A DNA stretch of 64,000 bases from Cricetomys ansorgei (taxonomy: Eukaryota > Chordata > Mammalia > Rodentia > Nesomyidae), in contig JAMJFZ010000107.1 in assembly GCA_026225945.1 (NCBI GenBank), positions 49,763,001 through 49,827,000 on the forward strand. Direction: 5' to 3'. The position numbers were made by a program, and so were the translations under genes. The notes under the pieces are model-generated. The model had not been told where the DNA came from, made no database searches, and was given only the letters and a program-made list of their open reading frames with translations. Below are positions 12,756-25,862 of this stretch, in pieces (the first letter of the stretch is position 1; each line of letters opens with the position of its first letter).

Positions 12756-13855
12756 TTAATTCTTACTGGTTGCTACCATGCTTTGTTTAAACCTCTATTT
12801 CAAGAAAGGGAAAGGAAGGCTGGAAAGAAAGAAAAAGAAAGATCTTGTCTTAGCTAAACTGAAGATGTTGGATTCATTAGAGAATAATAAGATGATAAAC
12901 TCTTATATTTATTAAATGGGACTATTTTATATACTCATTGCTTTATTGGTATTTTTATGCAAAACTGACACATTTAATTCCAAGTCACTGTATAAATAAA
13001 TAAGCAAATAAATAAATAAATCTCCAAGTCACTGATGAAGATGCCACTGTATGTGAGTGTTGAAATCACTGGGTGTCTCTACATGGTAGAGGGCATTTGG
13101 GTGTTAGTTTATTCATTTCATTATTCCTAAAGCTTTCATCTGTGTGGAAATTAAATATTTCTTCTCTTGAATCTCAAAATATGTTTTTCTTGATAATAGG
13201 CATAGGGTCTGAGTAAAATTTGAGTAATCTATTCTTACTAATATCATATTTTTCCTAAGGAAGGTCTTTCTTCTACTACTACTGCTGCTATTAACATGAT
13301 TTCATTGATTGACGAGAACTAGAATTCAAAACTGTCATAAATCTTGACTATGGTCATATGTCAATTAAATGTTAAAACCAGAATTTGACCCTGATACAGA
13401 GGTAGCCATCTTCCACTGTATTCACTAGAATAGTTTACTCCTCATTGCCACTGACATAACTATAAACATGGCCTATTTTAGGAGCTAACATATGCAGAGC
13501 TGCCTTTTCTTCATCAATATCAGAATATTTCCTAATTGCTTGCCTTGTACCTTATCTTCAAAACAGGCTGAGTCTGCGCACACCTGGAGTTTATTTCTGT
13601 CTTTGACCTTTAGCTTTTTGCACATGTTTTTTCCCTTCACTGCTGTCTTAATTTTTACTGGATTCCCCTTATGTTATGTTTTTTTGTGTGTTTTATTTTC
13701 CTTTTCTTTTTGTAAGTAGAAGAATAAAAGAAGGTGTCTTATTTTTATATTTTTTGCATCTATAGCTTAGCTTTACTTTATGACTCAAATACTAAATTTA
13801 TATTTCTACCAAAACATTGGGCACTGGAGCTTAAAAATATTTTTTTTTTTTATGT
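12756..13855. other. Intron, no recognised feature
   Basis: Unique AT-rich DNA with a short AAAT-type microsatellite at 12992-13021. The frame at 13492-13719 is a hydrophobic chance frame in pyrimidine-rich DNA. Confidence 0.55.
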
Positions 13856-13861
13856 ATTGAG

Positions 13862-14335
13862 GTTTAATTAGGATTTTTGTTGCTGTGATAAAACATCATG
13901 ATCAAAAGGAACTTGGGAGGAAGTTTATTTCATCTAACAACTCTCAGTGCACTGTTTGTCACTGAAGGGAGTCAGGGCAGGAGCTTCAAGCAGGAACCAG
14001 AAGGCAGGAACTGAAGGTAGAAGCCAAAAAGGAGTGCTGCTTACTAGGTTGCCTTCAACAGCTTACTCAGCCTGTTTTAATACACATTTGAGGACTGCTC
14101 TCCCAGGGGTAGCACCAACCCAAAGTGAGCTGAGCCCTCCCAAGTCAGTTATTAATGAAAATAAAAATGCTTCACAGGCTTGTGAACAAGCTATTATGGT
14201 GGGATAATTTTATTAATTGATGTTTCATCTACCACTGACTCTTATTTTCTGTTTACTAGGTACAAAAGTAACCAGGCACAAAAGAAAAAGGCATTTAGGA
14301 AAGGGATACATTGACTTTTAAAATAATAAACAAAG
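13862..14335 (+). mobile_element. URR1-like non-autonomous DNA transposon
   Basis: The order 'gttgctgtgataaaacatca', 'aggaacttgggaggaagttt', 'gggagtcagggcaggagctt', 'ctgagccctcccaagtcagt' and 'caggcttgtgaacaagct' follows the common rodent repeat I know as URR1, a hAT-Charlie-type non-autonomous element. It has no transposase and is diverged. The frame at 13947-14207 lies inside it and is not a gene. Confidence 0.65.
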
Positions 14336-14869
14336 ATTTGGAAAGTTTGTTGCTACCATCTCATTTTTTTTATGTCTGATTGTTATTAAAGTAGCTATGA
14401 CCTTTATTGTAAAAGACCATGCTTCAAAGTCAAATACCACTTCTCATACATGAGAGAGAAGCCTGGCATAGATAAGGCTAAAAGATTCCCTTACAGAAAT
14501 ACAAATAACTACTTCTTGTGAAGAAATTACTATTTCTTAGGAAGTTCTTTCTTTTGAATCCTAGAACAAAAAGAAAGAAATGAAATGGCTAAGCTACAAA
14601 CCCCTTCTTATAATTACACTGAAAGGAAGAAAATATGTAGTTTGTATTATAAGTTAGAGTTTTGCCAAATACTCAAAAATAATATTTTTATTAGCAAATA
14701 TCGTGATTTTTTTATCTCATGCAATTAAAACGTATATATTAATGGTCTTATTGGCAAAATAGCTTGGAACTCAAATAGTAAAAAAATACCTTTAATAAGA
14801 GTAAAGTTGAACACCGGATTGATATTAGTTTTTAATTTATATTATTTATTTTAAATATTTAAACACATT

Positions 14870-15075
14870 TATTTATTTCTCCATGTTTAAATGCTTTGCC
14901 CACATGTATATAACTACACTGGATGCATTCTTGGTGCCCACAAAGGCCAGTAGGGGGTGTCAGATTCCCTGGTATTTAAGTTACTGACAAATATAACCCA
15001 CAGAATCACACTGGGAAACTAATCTGAGCCCTCTGAAAGAGCAGCAAGTACTCTTAAGCACTGAGACATATGTCA
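14870..15075 (-). repeat. B2/B3-type SINE, antisense
   Basis: 'cacatgtatata', 'tggtgcccacaaaggccagt', 'ctgagccctctgaaagagca' and 'agtactcttaagcactgaga' are the reverse complement of the B2/B3 order. The tRNA-like promoter half is at the right-hand end. Confidence 0.6.
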
Positions 15076-15084
15076 AGCACCAAA

Positions 15085-15202
15085 TTATTTATTTTTATTT
15101 TTTGACAATTTAGTACATTCGTAGTATATTTAATTCATCTCCAACCCTTCTTCTCCCCTCTCCAACTTCTCCTATGTCACTACCATATTTAATCTAAAAG
15201 AA

Positions 15203-15235
<33 letters not shown>

Positions 15236-17045
15236 TTTTACTGAATCCATTTAGTGTCTCTTATGTGTAGAAGCCATTGGTTTCCTGTACCTGCTCATCT
15301 TGGGGGAGTGATCTTATGGATTTCCACTGTCCATATTACCATGTCAAATCGTATCATTGTGCAGGTCTTGTTTAGGCAACTGTATTGATGTATTTCTGTG
15401 ATTTCATATATGAAGCTTTCCTGTCTAGGAGACACTATTGGAGCCTTATAGCCTTTCTATCTTTCATTCCTGACTTTGAGCATTAGTTGTAGGAGGTTGC
15501 ATTTTATACGCATCATTTGAGTGTGCAAACCCGAGGAACACTTCTCTGTGGATTTTGGTCAGATTTTGCTCTTTGTAATAACATCTACCTATTTTAAAAA
15601 GTTCATTTGATGAGAGGTGAAAGCTACCCTTATCCTGTATAGGGTAAATGTTCAGAATATAATTAGAAATCATATCATTTTAGTTAAAATCACAGAAGTG
15701 CATCTTCTCTAGAGTTTATGAACACTTTAGCCATGGGTATTTAGCAAGGTTTATAGGAACATTCATGAATCATCCCTATTGAGCATGCCACATGTCCACT
15801 TAGACAGCTGTTATTACCCACAAGATAAAAGTGCCACTGCTGCACCATTAAAGATGTCTTGCCACCCTGTCATTACTGTGGCTCATAAGCTTTACACCTG
15901 ATTTTCTCCCTTGGCAGCTTGCAAAGCATCTTCCAAAACTGTAAGAGTCAGTCCTCAGGAAAAGATTTCCAGGTCAATTCCAGCTCAGTTTTTCTAAGTT
16001 CTGTATCTGAAGTGTGTCTATACACTCCAGTGTCTGCAGCAGTAGGGCCTTAAATTCAAATTCTGGAAGTAAGCAAGGGCTACAACGATAGCCTACATTG
16101 GTTTGGAAGTCTCTTGGACTCCTCTAAGCAACAACAGAGGAAGGTTTCCCATGCCAGGCACTGGTGTTTTTGTTATATACTCTGTGAGTTCAGCAGTAAG
16201 CATTTTCACTCACTTATATAACCATTTAAACCACACACACACACATACACACACATACACAATGGGTAAACTTTTAAGAAAGTTAATATGTAAGTATTTC
16301 CCTATGACTTTTCCAAACATCTTTAGTTTTAGTTATGTATCCTTCCTCCCATCTTCTTTTATAGTCTTCAGCACACTTTTCTTATTTTCCCTATTATCCA
16401 CTTATCCACCTCTCTGGAGCTCCCCACCTTCCCATACCTCCTTAGGCCTTTTCTGCATTTCTGGCACCTGCAGTTGCAAATAAAGTCAAATTTAAATTAT
16501 AAAAACTCAGATCTGAAATCCACAAAAAGGGAAATAGTGTGGCATTTGTTTTTCTGGGTCTGGGTAAACTCACTCAGTATATTTTCCTGTTCCATTCCCT
16601 TAACTGCCAAGTTCATGATTTATTTTTCTTTATAGCCTACTAAACTTCCACTGTATATATGTACCACAATTTCACTGTGCATTAATAACTTGAAGGGCAT
16701 TTAGATTGTATCTATTCCTTAGCTATGGTTAATAAAGATGCAAAAAAAATTACCTGAGCAAGTATCTCTGCAACAGGACATGGTGTTCTTAGGGCATATG
16801 GTAAGGAGTGGTATGGCCTGATGGACAATAGGAGAAATCCACATTTAGTTCCTTGAGAGTCTCCACTCTGGTCTCTGTAGTGGCTGCACCAGTTTGCAAT
16901 CCCACCAAAGTGCATGAGACTTCCTTTCCTCACGTCCTTACCAGAATTTGTTGTTAGTCGTTTTTGTGATCTTAACCATCATGAACAAAATCTCAGTGTA
17001 GTTTTAATTTGGATTTTCATTGATTTTTGAGGGTATCATGATCAC
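15085..17045 (-). mobile_element. Long composite LINE-1 fragment, antisense
   Basis: Many blocks in order match the reverse strand of a rodent Lx/HAL1-type LINE-1: 'gatttccactgtccatatta', 'tcttgtttaggcaactgtat', 'gaggttgcattttatacg' (from 15492), 'cttggcagcttgcaaagcat' and 'caggtcaattccagctcagt'. From 16290 on there is a 3'-end-like block with 'gtggctgcaccagtttgcaa' and 'tcttaaccatcatgaa'. CA microsatellites lie at 15209-15235 and 16232-16260. The 126-residue open frame at 16103-16483 has no LINE-1 domain and includes the CA repeat. It is not a gene. Confidence 0.65.
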
Positions 17046-17087
17046 CAATAATATTGCAATAGCATAGAAAAATAAACTAATGGTGCT

Positions 17088-17185
17088 GTACAGATAGATT
17101 TGTGATTAAAAGCAATTGGTGCTCTTACAGATAACTCAGATTTGGCTCCTAGCAACAACATGGCAGATAACAACTATAGTGGTTT
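17088..17185 (+). repeat. B2-like SINE fragment
   Basis: 'gattaaaagcaattggtgct', 'cagatttggctcctagcaac' and 'atggcagataacaactat' follow the 5' half of a B2/B3 SINE. It is diverged and truncated. Confidence 0.5.
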
Positions 17186-17809
17186 GAATGACAATGGCCC
17201 CAGAAGCTCAGGAACGTTGGTGGAGAGCATCTGAGAGCATGTGAGGAGGAATACATTATACAAAAATTTTAAATAAAATTTTAAAGAAATAAAAAGAGTA
17301 AATATTTAAAAAAAAACATCATCAACAACAAAGAAGGAGCCAGTTTTTCTGTTATACTCGGCAAAAGAAAGCAGTCCGTATGATTTCCATAGATTTTGTT
17401 AGATTAAACCGGATTCACTATGAGTAAGAACACAACAAAGATAAAGGTCAAGATCCTCTTGGGAATTGTCTCGCAAACAAAGAGACCATTTCACTTTAGT
17501 GATGTGTGGTGCACATCTTAGGCAGTGTAGCTGACACACTCTGGCAGCTGAGTCCAATTTGGGACACTCAATGAATCTTGACGAACTTCCAATTTATAAA
17601 ACTAAAAACCTAACTTTATTGCATATAATGATTAAGATGCCAAAAGTTTATTATTAGAAATATAAATGTAAAATATTTTAATGAAAGCACTGATGTGAAG
17701 ATCATTTTCTAAAACACGATTATTAATACTATATTATGAGAGGAATTTTCAGATAAGTGTGCTGATACACAGAATAATTATAAACAAATTACAAGGCATC
17801 AACTGTGCT
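17186..17809. other. Intron, no recognised feature
   Basis: AT-rich sequence with no gene and no repeat that I can name. Confidence 0.5.
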
Positions 17810-18155
17810 CTTTGGAAGTGTGTGTATGCGTGTGTGTCGGGGGGGCATTTGAAAGATGCATGTGTGTATAAACATGCATGTGTGTGCACCTGAGTGTGGT
17901 GGCCAAGAGTCAAACTGAGATGTCCTTCCTCAGGGTCCATCCTCCGCTTTTTCTTACACAGGGTATCATACTAGACTGGGACTCCCTGCCAGTTGTGTTG
18001 ACAGCAAGTCCCAGGCCTCCATCTGTCTCTGCTTGCCAAGGCCTGTGAAGAAAGCACAAACCAGCAGGGTCAACTTTCATTTACAGGTCCTGGTAGTTGG
18101 ACTCAGGTTACCATGCTTGTATGACATGTACTTTATCAATGGATGTGTCTCCCCA
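17810..18155 (-). repeat. B3/B4-type SINE, antisense, with TG-rich tail
   Basis: It starts with an imperfect TG/CA tract. Then come 'actgagatgtccttcctcag', 'catctgtctctgcttgccaa' and 'gactcaggttaccatgcttg', and it ends at 'tgtctccccag'. This is the antisense of the family seen at 324-660, and it is diverged. Confidence 0.5.
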
Positions 18156-19055
18156 GTTCTACAGCCATTCTTCAAAAAGTCTCAAGTCTACAATTTAATC
18201 CATATCTTAGAGAGTGTAGAATGTTACTATTAGCAAAGTCAAATTGAGGCACATCCTCCGAGGTAACAATGAATGTTTTGTGAAGTCTGCCATTTAATGA
18301 CACAGCATATTATTGAAGGACTGACCTTTGAGCATGATCCTCTCTCCCTCTTCCAGAAGTTCAGCATATTAAGGGGACAGTCACACTTATCAAAAATTTT
18401 CAAATTGTGGAAAATAAAATTTTGCTATTATGTTGATACCAACATAAAATGCTAATAAAAACATAAATTGTTTCAATCTTTCCAGAAATAATTTTATGTG
18501 CATCTTAGCTATTTAACATATTTTTAAAGTCTGACATACAGAAGATTAATTTGTGAAAAGCTTCCCAAAAATATAGTAAATAGTTCAGTATTAAACTAAA
18601 AGAAAAACTTTTCAGAGAAACTATACTAATGTAAAAGTAATATAATATGAGTAATTATTTTAACATGATATGATCAAGCAATTGCAGGGTTATAGCTGAT
18701 AATGCAAGATACAACACTCTATTCTGTGCTATCCTGTGTGACACAAAATGTGGTCCTCTATAAACTGAGGCGTAACCTTAGGACACGCTTCATTTATACT
18801 GTAGATAGATAAGGGTACTCTTAACAGTTACAGCTTTGTGAGAAGAGGACATTTTTAAATAAGATTTCATTTCCTGTCCCATTTAAAATATATTCTGAAA
18901 GATTTGCTACCTAGCAATCTAGAAATGTAATCTGAATCAAAGAAAGGTGGTTGGTTCAAGATACAAAGCCCTAAACATTTATGTTCAACAAAACTTCAAA
19001 ATCACACACAAATTTTCAAAAAAGGAAAACTATATCAAAATAGTTTTTTTTGTTG
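18156..19055. other. Intron, no recognised feature
   Basis: Unique AT-rich DNA with no supported gene. Confidence 0.55.
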
Positions 19056-19059
19056 AATT

Positions 19060-19208
19060 ATGTTTTGTTTTCCTCCTTGAGACAGGCTTTTGCTGTATAT
19101 CCTAAGATACCTAGACCTTACTGTGTGTCCTAGTTGGCCTTGGGCTTGCAATAACTCTGTCTCAGTTACCTGAGTGTTGGCATTATGAGTGAGCCCTACC
19201 TCACCTGA
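19060..19208 (-). repeat. Old B1/proto-B1 SINE, antisense
   Basis: 'tccttgagacaggcttttgc', 'gtgtcctagttggccttggg' and 'ctgagtgttggcattatgag' are the diverged reverse complement of a 7SL-derived SINE. Confidence 0.55.
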
Positions 19209-19541
19209 CTAACAGAAATCCTTGTGTGTATGTATAGGACCTTATTAAAACACTAACAATTTTGAAACAGCAAGCACTTTAACTTGGGATCTGCTGCTTT
19301 TTTGGCATAGAATACCAGCACTTATTATTCACTCATGTGTGCCTATGGCTACTTTGGGGTGCCAAATAGAGTTGAGTTCTTTTGACATGTGGCCCATGAA
19401 TTCTACAATATTTACTGTGTGGCATTCTCCAGAAAGAAATTGATGACTTTTCTTAGACATAAAATGCTAAAATGTATCACAAAATACTTAAAATGCTGAA
19501 TGGGAAGATAGCACCATGGTTGTATAAAAAACAAATATTGG

Positions 19542-19567
19542 TCTTTCTCTTTCTTTCTTTTTCTTTT

Positions 19568-19630
<63 letters not shown>

Positions 19631-19649
19631 CTTTCTTTCTTTCTTTCGT

Positions 19650-19689
<40 letters not shown>
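19542..19689. repeat. (TTTC)n tetranucleotide microsatellite, about 148 bp
   Basis: A long pyrimidine-only tract of TTTC units with only a few interruptions (for example a CGTT at about 19647). It produces repetitive Ser/Phe/Leu frames on one strand and Lys/Glu/Arg frames on the other. Neither is a gene. Confidence 0.98.
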
Positions 19690-21920
19690 GACTTGCACTT
19701 AAATATTTACAAGAAAAGAACTTTGTATACTTAAGGTACTCTCAAAGATTTTAGGAAAAGGTCATTGAGAAGGTTAAAGGGTACTCAAGGATCCAGAGTG
19801 CATGGGGATAATGATATTTCTAAGTAAAGAATGTTCATTTGTTGAATAAATGAATAAAAGTGAAAAGGCATACTCTTATGCCTTGACTTTTCTAAAAGAT
19901 GACTGTTGTGCTTGGAGATTTTGAGAGAGTAAATAGCTAGAGAGTTTCAGAAATAAAATACATTAAACATAGGCGAACAAATTGAAAGCATTTTCTAAAG
20001 ATAAATAGGCTTACAAGGAAGTATAGGGTTTTAATCCTGATTACAAAAGCTTTGCCTACCAATCTCCTTGTTTGTGAGACATTTCTGAAAAGGTATGAAA
20101 AGGTATAAGATAAATAGCCATTTAATGTTAATGTTCCATGATCTGTCCTCAAAAAGAGAAAGAGCATCAAGTAAGAAGTATCGAGTTATAATGAACTAAG
20201 AAAGTCTGAAAAGAAGGGAAGTGTCATAGCGATATTAGAAGAGGAGTAAGTTTGCTTAAGAGATTAGAGAGCTTGATACAGAAAAATTAAGTCACTGCAG
20301 TAGGGGCACTTGAACAAGTACAAGGAAGGGAAGATTGCTGGGAATGAGCAAATATCCATATTCTATTTCATTACATGAATTAGGAATAAGTAGTTCAAAG
20401 GTCCATGTACAGTGGTGCACACTTATAAATATCCCACTCTGAGGGCATAATCAGATTGTAAGTTTGATACCAGAGACTGTACAGCAAAACCGTGTTTCAA
20501 AAATAAATGTAAAATGGCCGAGAGAGTGAGAACCAATAATATTATTAGTAAATCAGAAGGTAAAATAAAATAGATGTGGGCTTTTCAGGAAATGCTAATG
20601 GATAAAGAAAAGAGTGACATGGTTTATAGAATAGGCATGACTGAGTGTTTATGGGAGTGTAATAGACATAGGTAGCATAGTTGTATGAGGAAGAGCTCAT
20701 TATCCATCAACTGAGGAAGAAAAGAGAATGGAATATTTTGCTAATAAAATTCTTAAATAATTAGGGATTTTAAGGAAATGGAGACTTTATTCTAGGTATA
20801 AATACAAAAAAAAAAGAAGGCATGTAGTATACCACTTGACTATGACCGAAAAAAAGAATTTGAGAATCAATTGCTTTTAGAAAAGAATTCGGGAAGATCA
20901 GTAGTATCCTTTGGAGCCAATCAGACTTCAGGTAGAAATGTGCAAACGACAGCAAACATACCAAGGACGTTACAATAAGCAGCTGTTGTTACTCCATCAC
21001 GCTTAATGAGTTTTATGCTTTGATAAATAAGAGGTGCTGCAAAGAAGTCAAAGTCAACTGCCTTTAATGTGCCCCATCACTACCATCACTAGCTGGAAAC
21101 AGTATGCTGGATTCAGAAGATGGATATGTTCAGTCACAAAGACCCACGAACTCATTCCCCATGATGTTCCCATCCATTTACTTGTTCAGGCACCTCTACA
21201 GCAACACTTACTTTTCTATATCAAGTTCTCCCATCTCTGAATCAAATTAAGCACACTTAGGTTGACCAATGCTTTTGAAGGAGGTCAGTGATGTTCTCTT
21301 AAATGCACAAGAAATGAAGAAAATTATAGTATGGAAGGTACTTTGAGTACATTGATTTTTGAAAGGCAAAAATCAATTATGTGGCTCAGGAACAATTTCC
21401 TTTTATGCTTTAGAAATTCCACATTTTAAGTGTATATCTTTACTACAGCTGGTGTCATAATCTAATTTCATGTACGTGTTCTGTAATGAACTTCAATTTC
21501 CTTCCTCTTTATAATGCACATTTTAAAAAAGAATAATGCTGTTTTAATATGTACTTTTTACAAAGAGAAGTATTTTTGGCCATCTTACTGCTGCTGACAG
21601 TGTATGAACTCACAGTTTACATTTTGCAGCTCACTAAGTGGCCTAGAAATTTGGGTTCTCAACCTTTAAAAATTAGATATAAATTTACATGTATGCTAAG
21701 TTTTACTTTTAGAAAGTTGAGAAATTTTTATATATGTTCCTCAAATTTTGTAACATAAAAAATTATCAGGAATCACTATCTTAATGGATGAAAATACAAC
21801 ATAAAACTAGAAATAAGTTGCAGAAATCTCAAGGTATTGAATAATGCTAATAAAGTATTTATGGCGTAACTTGACATAGTGCTTAGTAATTAAATTTTCA
21901 CACAATAAATTCTATTTTTA
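19690..21920. other. Intron; one SINE-like remnant
   Basis: Mostly unique AT-rich DNA. At about 20400-20510, 'gtacagtggtgcacactta' and 'gataccagagactgtacagc' suggest a very old + strand B1/B4-like SINE. Nothing else is recognised. Confidence 0.45.
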
Positions 21921-21924
21921 AGCA

Positions 21925-22050
21925 TCTATTATGTAGCTCTAGCTATCCTGGAACTTACTCTGTAAACCAGGCTGGCCTTGAATTCAGAGATTTACCTGCC
22001 TCTGCCTCCACAGTGCTGGGATTAAAGGTGAGCACCACCACACCTGGCCC
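21925..22050 (-). repeat. B1 SINE, antisense
   Basis: 'tatcctggaacttactctgt', 'accaggctggccttgaattc', 'ctgcctctgcctccacagtg' and 'ctgggattaaaggtgagcac' are a clear reverse complement of B1. It lacks part of the distal end. Confidence 0.9.
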
Positions 22051-25000
22051 AAATTCCTATTAGTATTACAAAATAATATCTCATTTTTACAATGATGAAT
22101 GTGATATGTGATATGAGTTATACCGAATGAGAACAATATTTCATTGATCATATGCTTGGAATGACTTTCCTAGCTCTCTCTGTAATACAAATGTTAGTTC
22201 ACATGATTCCATCCCAAGAATGTGAAGGCATTTTTTTCTTTACCATTATAGTGTAACAAGGAGAGTAGTGAAAAACAAAACAAAACAAAATAGTTCATCT
22301 GATCTGAAATGTCACTGAACTCATGTACAGAAGAATATGCTTCTGAAATGACAAGAGCAACTCTATTATTCAAGTGTTTGATGTCCTACAATTTATATTC
22401 ATCTTTTCTCTCTCTTATTGCTAATTCTGTCCAAACGTACAGCAAGAAAAGAAAATAATCTCTCACGTAAGATATGTAAAAAATTCTAAAACAAGGATTA
22501 AGAGAACAAATAAAAAGTCTAAGGACATAATTTCCTCATTTGAAAGATGTTCAAAGTCAATTTCACACCAATTGTGTTTCTCATAGCAAGGAGGCCAACA
22601 GTAGCTGTCATCCTTAGTTGGGTCATCCCTTATTGTTTAAAAGACCGTATAGAAAGTCCAAGTTCCATTAAGACACCATCAGAGATTCTTATGCCCTTAA
22701 ATCTGAAACCTCTGATGGTACTAAAAGATGTCAAGGGACTATTGTTCTTGGAGTCGTGTTTTATATGAACATTATCCATGATAAAATATCTCATAATCTA
22801 TTCCCTTAGAAAATTTACTGCTAGCAATATTCCTTCATCTTTAAAAGGAGAATTCCGAAGCCTTAGATGAAATAAATGCTACCTTATAGTTACTGAAACA
22901 CTTAATCATGCTGATTTTTTCCTGCTATGTTGTAATATATATAATGTCAACCAAATTTCAGTTTTTACTTATTTTTAATGTTAGAATGTTAATGTAACAT
23001 TTTCATCATCTTTATATTAATATCCATGTATTATTTTATGGTTTCATAACTAAACATTTTCATTTGTCATCTACAGTAATTTTTCTCTAATTGACAATGA
23101 TTCAAGATTTTGTGTATTGCCCTCTGCTTCCACCTGTAAAAATAGATTATATTATGTAGTCACTTAATTAAGTTTCAATTCCATTTGAATACAATCCCAA
23201 GACATATGACTGAAAAGTAAAATTTCTGCTTGACTTCTACAATCCTGAAATTTATTAATAAAATAGAAATAATATTGGAAAGGCTCAAAGTTTATTAAAT
23301 TTCAGTTTAGATACATCTAAATCAAATGACCAAGGCTGAGATGCTATGTAACAGCTTACTTTAAAGAGTAAGTTTTCACAAGTGATCAGGTGATCTTTTT
23401 TTCCTCAAAGAACTAAAGTAACAGAAATATAATATGAAAAATGAGCGCATTTATTGACATTTCAAGAATCAGTAAATACAACAGTGATTGTAGTGATATA
23501 TACCAATAACTTTTGAGAGGCTACAGTTGGCCTTCATCTGTAATCTGTTTGATAGAATAGACATGGTTTTCATGATCCAAAACTTTCCATGGAAGGTGGC
23601 TATGTTTAAAATTATGGTGTGATAATTTTACACCATAGAATAATACTCTATTCTGATGGATTATTCTTCCATATTCACTTTTATGTTGCTCTTAATAAAG
23701 TAAATTCAAATTTTATTTATATTATTTATATTGTGTATAGACTAGTGACTTGCATGGACTTGTCTGCCCTGGATGCCTTCTACAGTAAGATTAATCTCTT
23801 TACTACAATATGAATTAAAAAGAAAGGTGAATCTATTAAGGGAATGTGGCTTACTTTAAAAATGTCAATCCGTATGCTTACTTTTGAATTAGTCTAGATT
23901 TCTGAATGGATGGGCCTTTGACAGTCTGAATTTCAAAACTTTGAAATTACTTAATATCTTATAAAATTATAGATATTATATTTTGAAACATTCTTTATTT
24001 CAATTCTCAAATTAAACCCAAGGCAAACTCTTTGCTTTTATATCCCCCCTTTTCTGCTCCTCAAGGATGAATTTTATTCTTAATAAGGCATTAGCACATG
24101 AGTTTTATTCTAGATCCTGATTTGTAGGGACTTCAGCCTAAAATGGTAGTTAAAATTAAATTGTACAGCAAGGAGGGAAATGAAGTAATATCATCGTATG
24201 ATTACATTTGACAGAAATATTTCCCCATTACATGCTGAAGCATTTGAACCAAAGCCATTCATTTAACACATTCAATTATCAGGAGTGAGAAAAAGATATT
24301 ATAGGCCATCATGAGAGAAATTACTAGGCTTTCTGTTCAAGGGATCATTTAAGAACACCTTGAGTTTTATTGCCAATATATCCCAGGAGGTCTGTACATA
24401 TATTAGGTGCATCACAAACACACATTTCTATGTGGAAGTAGTTCATGGCAGAACACCAGCCACATTTTATGATTTGCTAATGATATACAGTCACAGTCAG
24501 TGACTTAAATATGTTACAGTATTTAGAAGCAAATCAATTATATCATAGCAAGATTGGAAGATGTACTTGTCTATCACATTAGTAAAGCACATATTGTCTT
24601 GAAAGTAGCAATCTATACAATATAGCAAGCTCTGAAGCTGTCTTTGTATATCCTGTTTTGCTTTGAGACTTTTAAAACTTGATTCTATTTGCACAATCAC
24701 TATGAGAAATTAGTCAAGAGAATATGTATTTTTAGTCTCACAGTTTATGAAATTCAGATGACTATAATATGACTGTAAAGGACAGAGGACTGGATAGGGA
24801 AGAAATGACCATGAGGATGCTATTGTATGCTAGTGACCACTACAATATTGAAAAATCAATGAAGATAACCCATGCTATATAAACTACATAGCCAACATTC
24901 TTTTGTATCCTTACTGTCCATGGTGTACTATAGTATGCCCCAGATTCCTTTCTCCTGCATACTTCCAATAAGGTGACTTACTATTTAATTCTACACTCAA

Positions 25001-25695
25001 TTCTCTCATTTATTCATAGACTTTCTAGTCCATAATAAAAGGTAGATACATAAAGAAATAACAGTGATTAATTGTCTATTACTGAGTAGGATTATAAAAC
25101 CCATTTGAGGTGAACTATGTCATTAGGAAGAGAAAACCAGTGGGAAGGGCAGTATGCAGCATTAGACATTGTACACATGATTACTATTTCCTGAAATATT
25201 TGGTTGAATTCATCAGGAAAGAAATAAAATCTTTCTCAGAATAAATAGTATAGAATTTAAATTAATAATCACATCCTAATACAATAACACTTCAATCACT
25301 GCTTAGCACTGACATGAAAGCTAAATGAACTCTAAGATACTGTCGAAGACAATTGAATAGAATTGTGTTAATCACAGACTCCAGTTGGAGGTCAGGTAAA
25401 TACACACCAGACTGAAAAGTAACATATGAAACTATGATGAATGAATCCAAAGGGGGCATCAGATAATTGTCAGTATTCCTAATTCTATTCATACATATAC
25501 AAGAGCTTTTTAGAGACATTTTTTTAGAGAAATATTTTCACCTATGTGTGTTCTGCTGCCCTCCAAAAAAATCATGTCCACCTCTAAAGAAGTAAAAACA
25601 CTCATTATTTTAACATGAGGAAGTAACGATGTCCCCTAAGATCTCAGAGTTCAGTGGATCAATGTTTTCTAGCATGAGAAATTTGAAAGGAAGAA
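22051..25695. other. Intron, no recognised feature
   Basis: Unique AT-rich sequence. The short frames at 22547-22768, 23619-23813, 24497-24700 and 25292-25519 lack motifs, splice context or codon structure that would support genes. Confidence 0.55.
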
Positions 25696-25702
25696 AAGCT
25701 TT

Positions 25703-25862
25703 TTGTTTTGTTTTGTTTTTTGCAAAACAGGGTTTCTCTGTTATAACTCTGGCTGTCCTGGAACTTACTCTGGAGACCACGCTAGCCTCAAACTCATAGA
25801 AATCACCTGCCTCTGCCTCCCCATTGTTAAGATTAAAGGTGTGCGCCATAACCACACAGCTG
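25703..25862 (-). repeat. B1 SINE, antisense, nearly full length
   Basis: A GTTTT-rich tract is followed by 'acagggtttctctgttataa', 'ggctgtcctggaacttactc' and 'tcacctgcctctgcctcccc', and it ends with 'aaaggtgtgcgcca'. This is antisense B1. The opposing open frames at 25610-25930 fall on it and are SINE-derived. Confidence 0.9.

Noticed and set aside
16103..16483. 126-residue open frame, the longest in the window
   Set aside because: It lies in an antisense LINE-1 piece, runs through a CA microsatellite (His-Thr repeats) and has no domain or splice context.
19542..19689. CRISPR-like or other spaced repeat array
   Set aside because: It is a simple microsatellite with no spacers. The same applies to all tandem arrays in this eukaryotic window.
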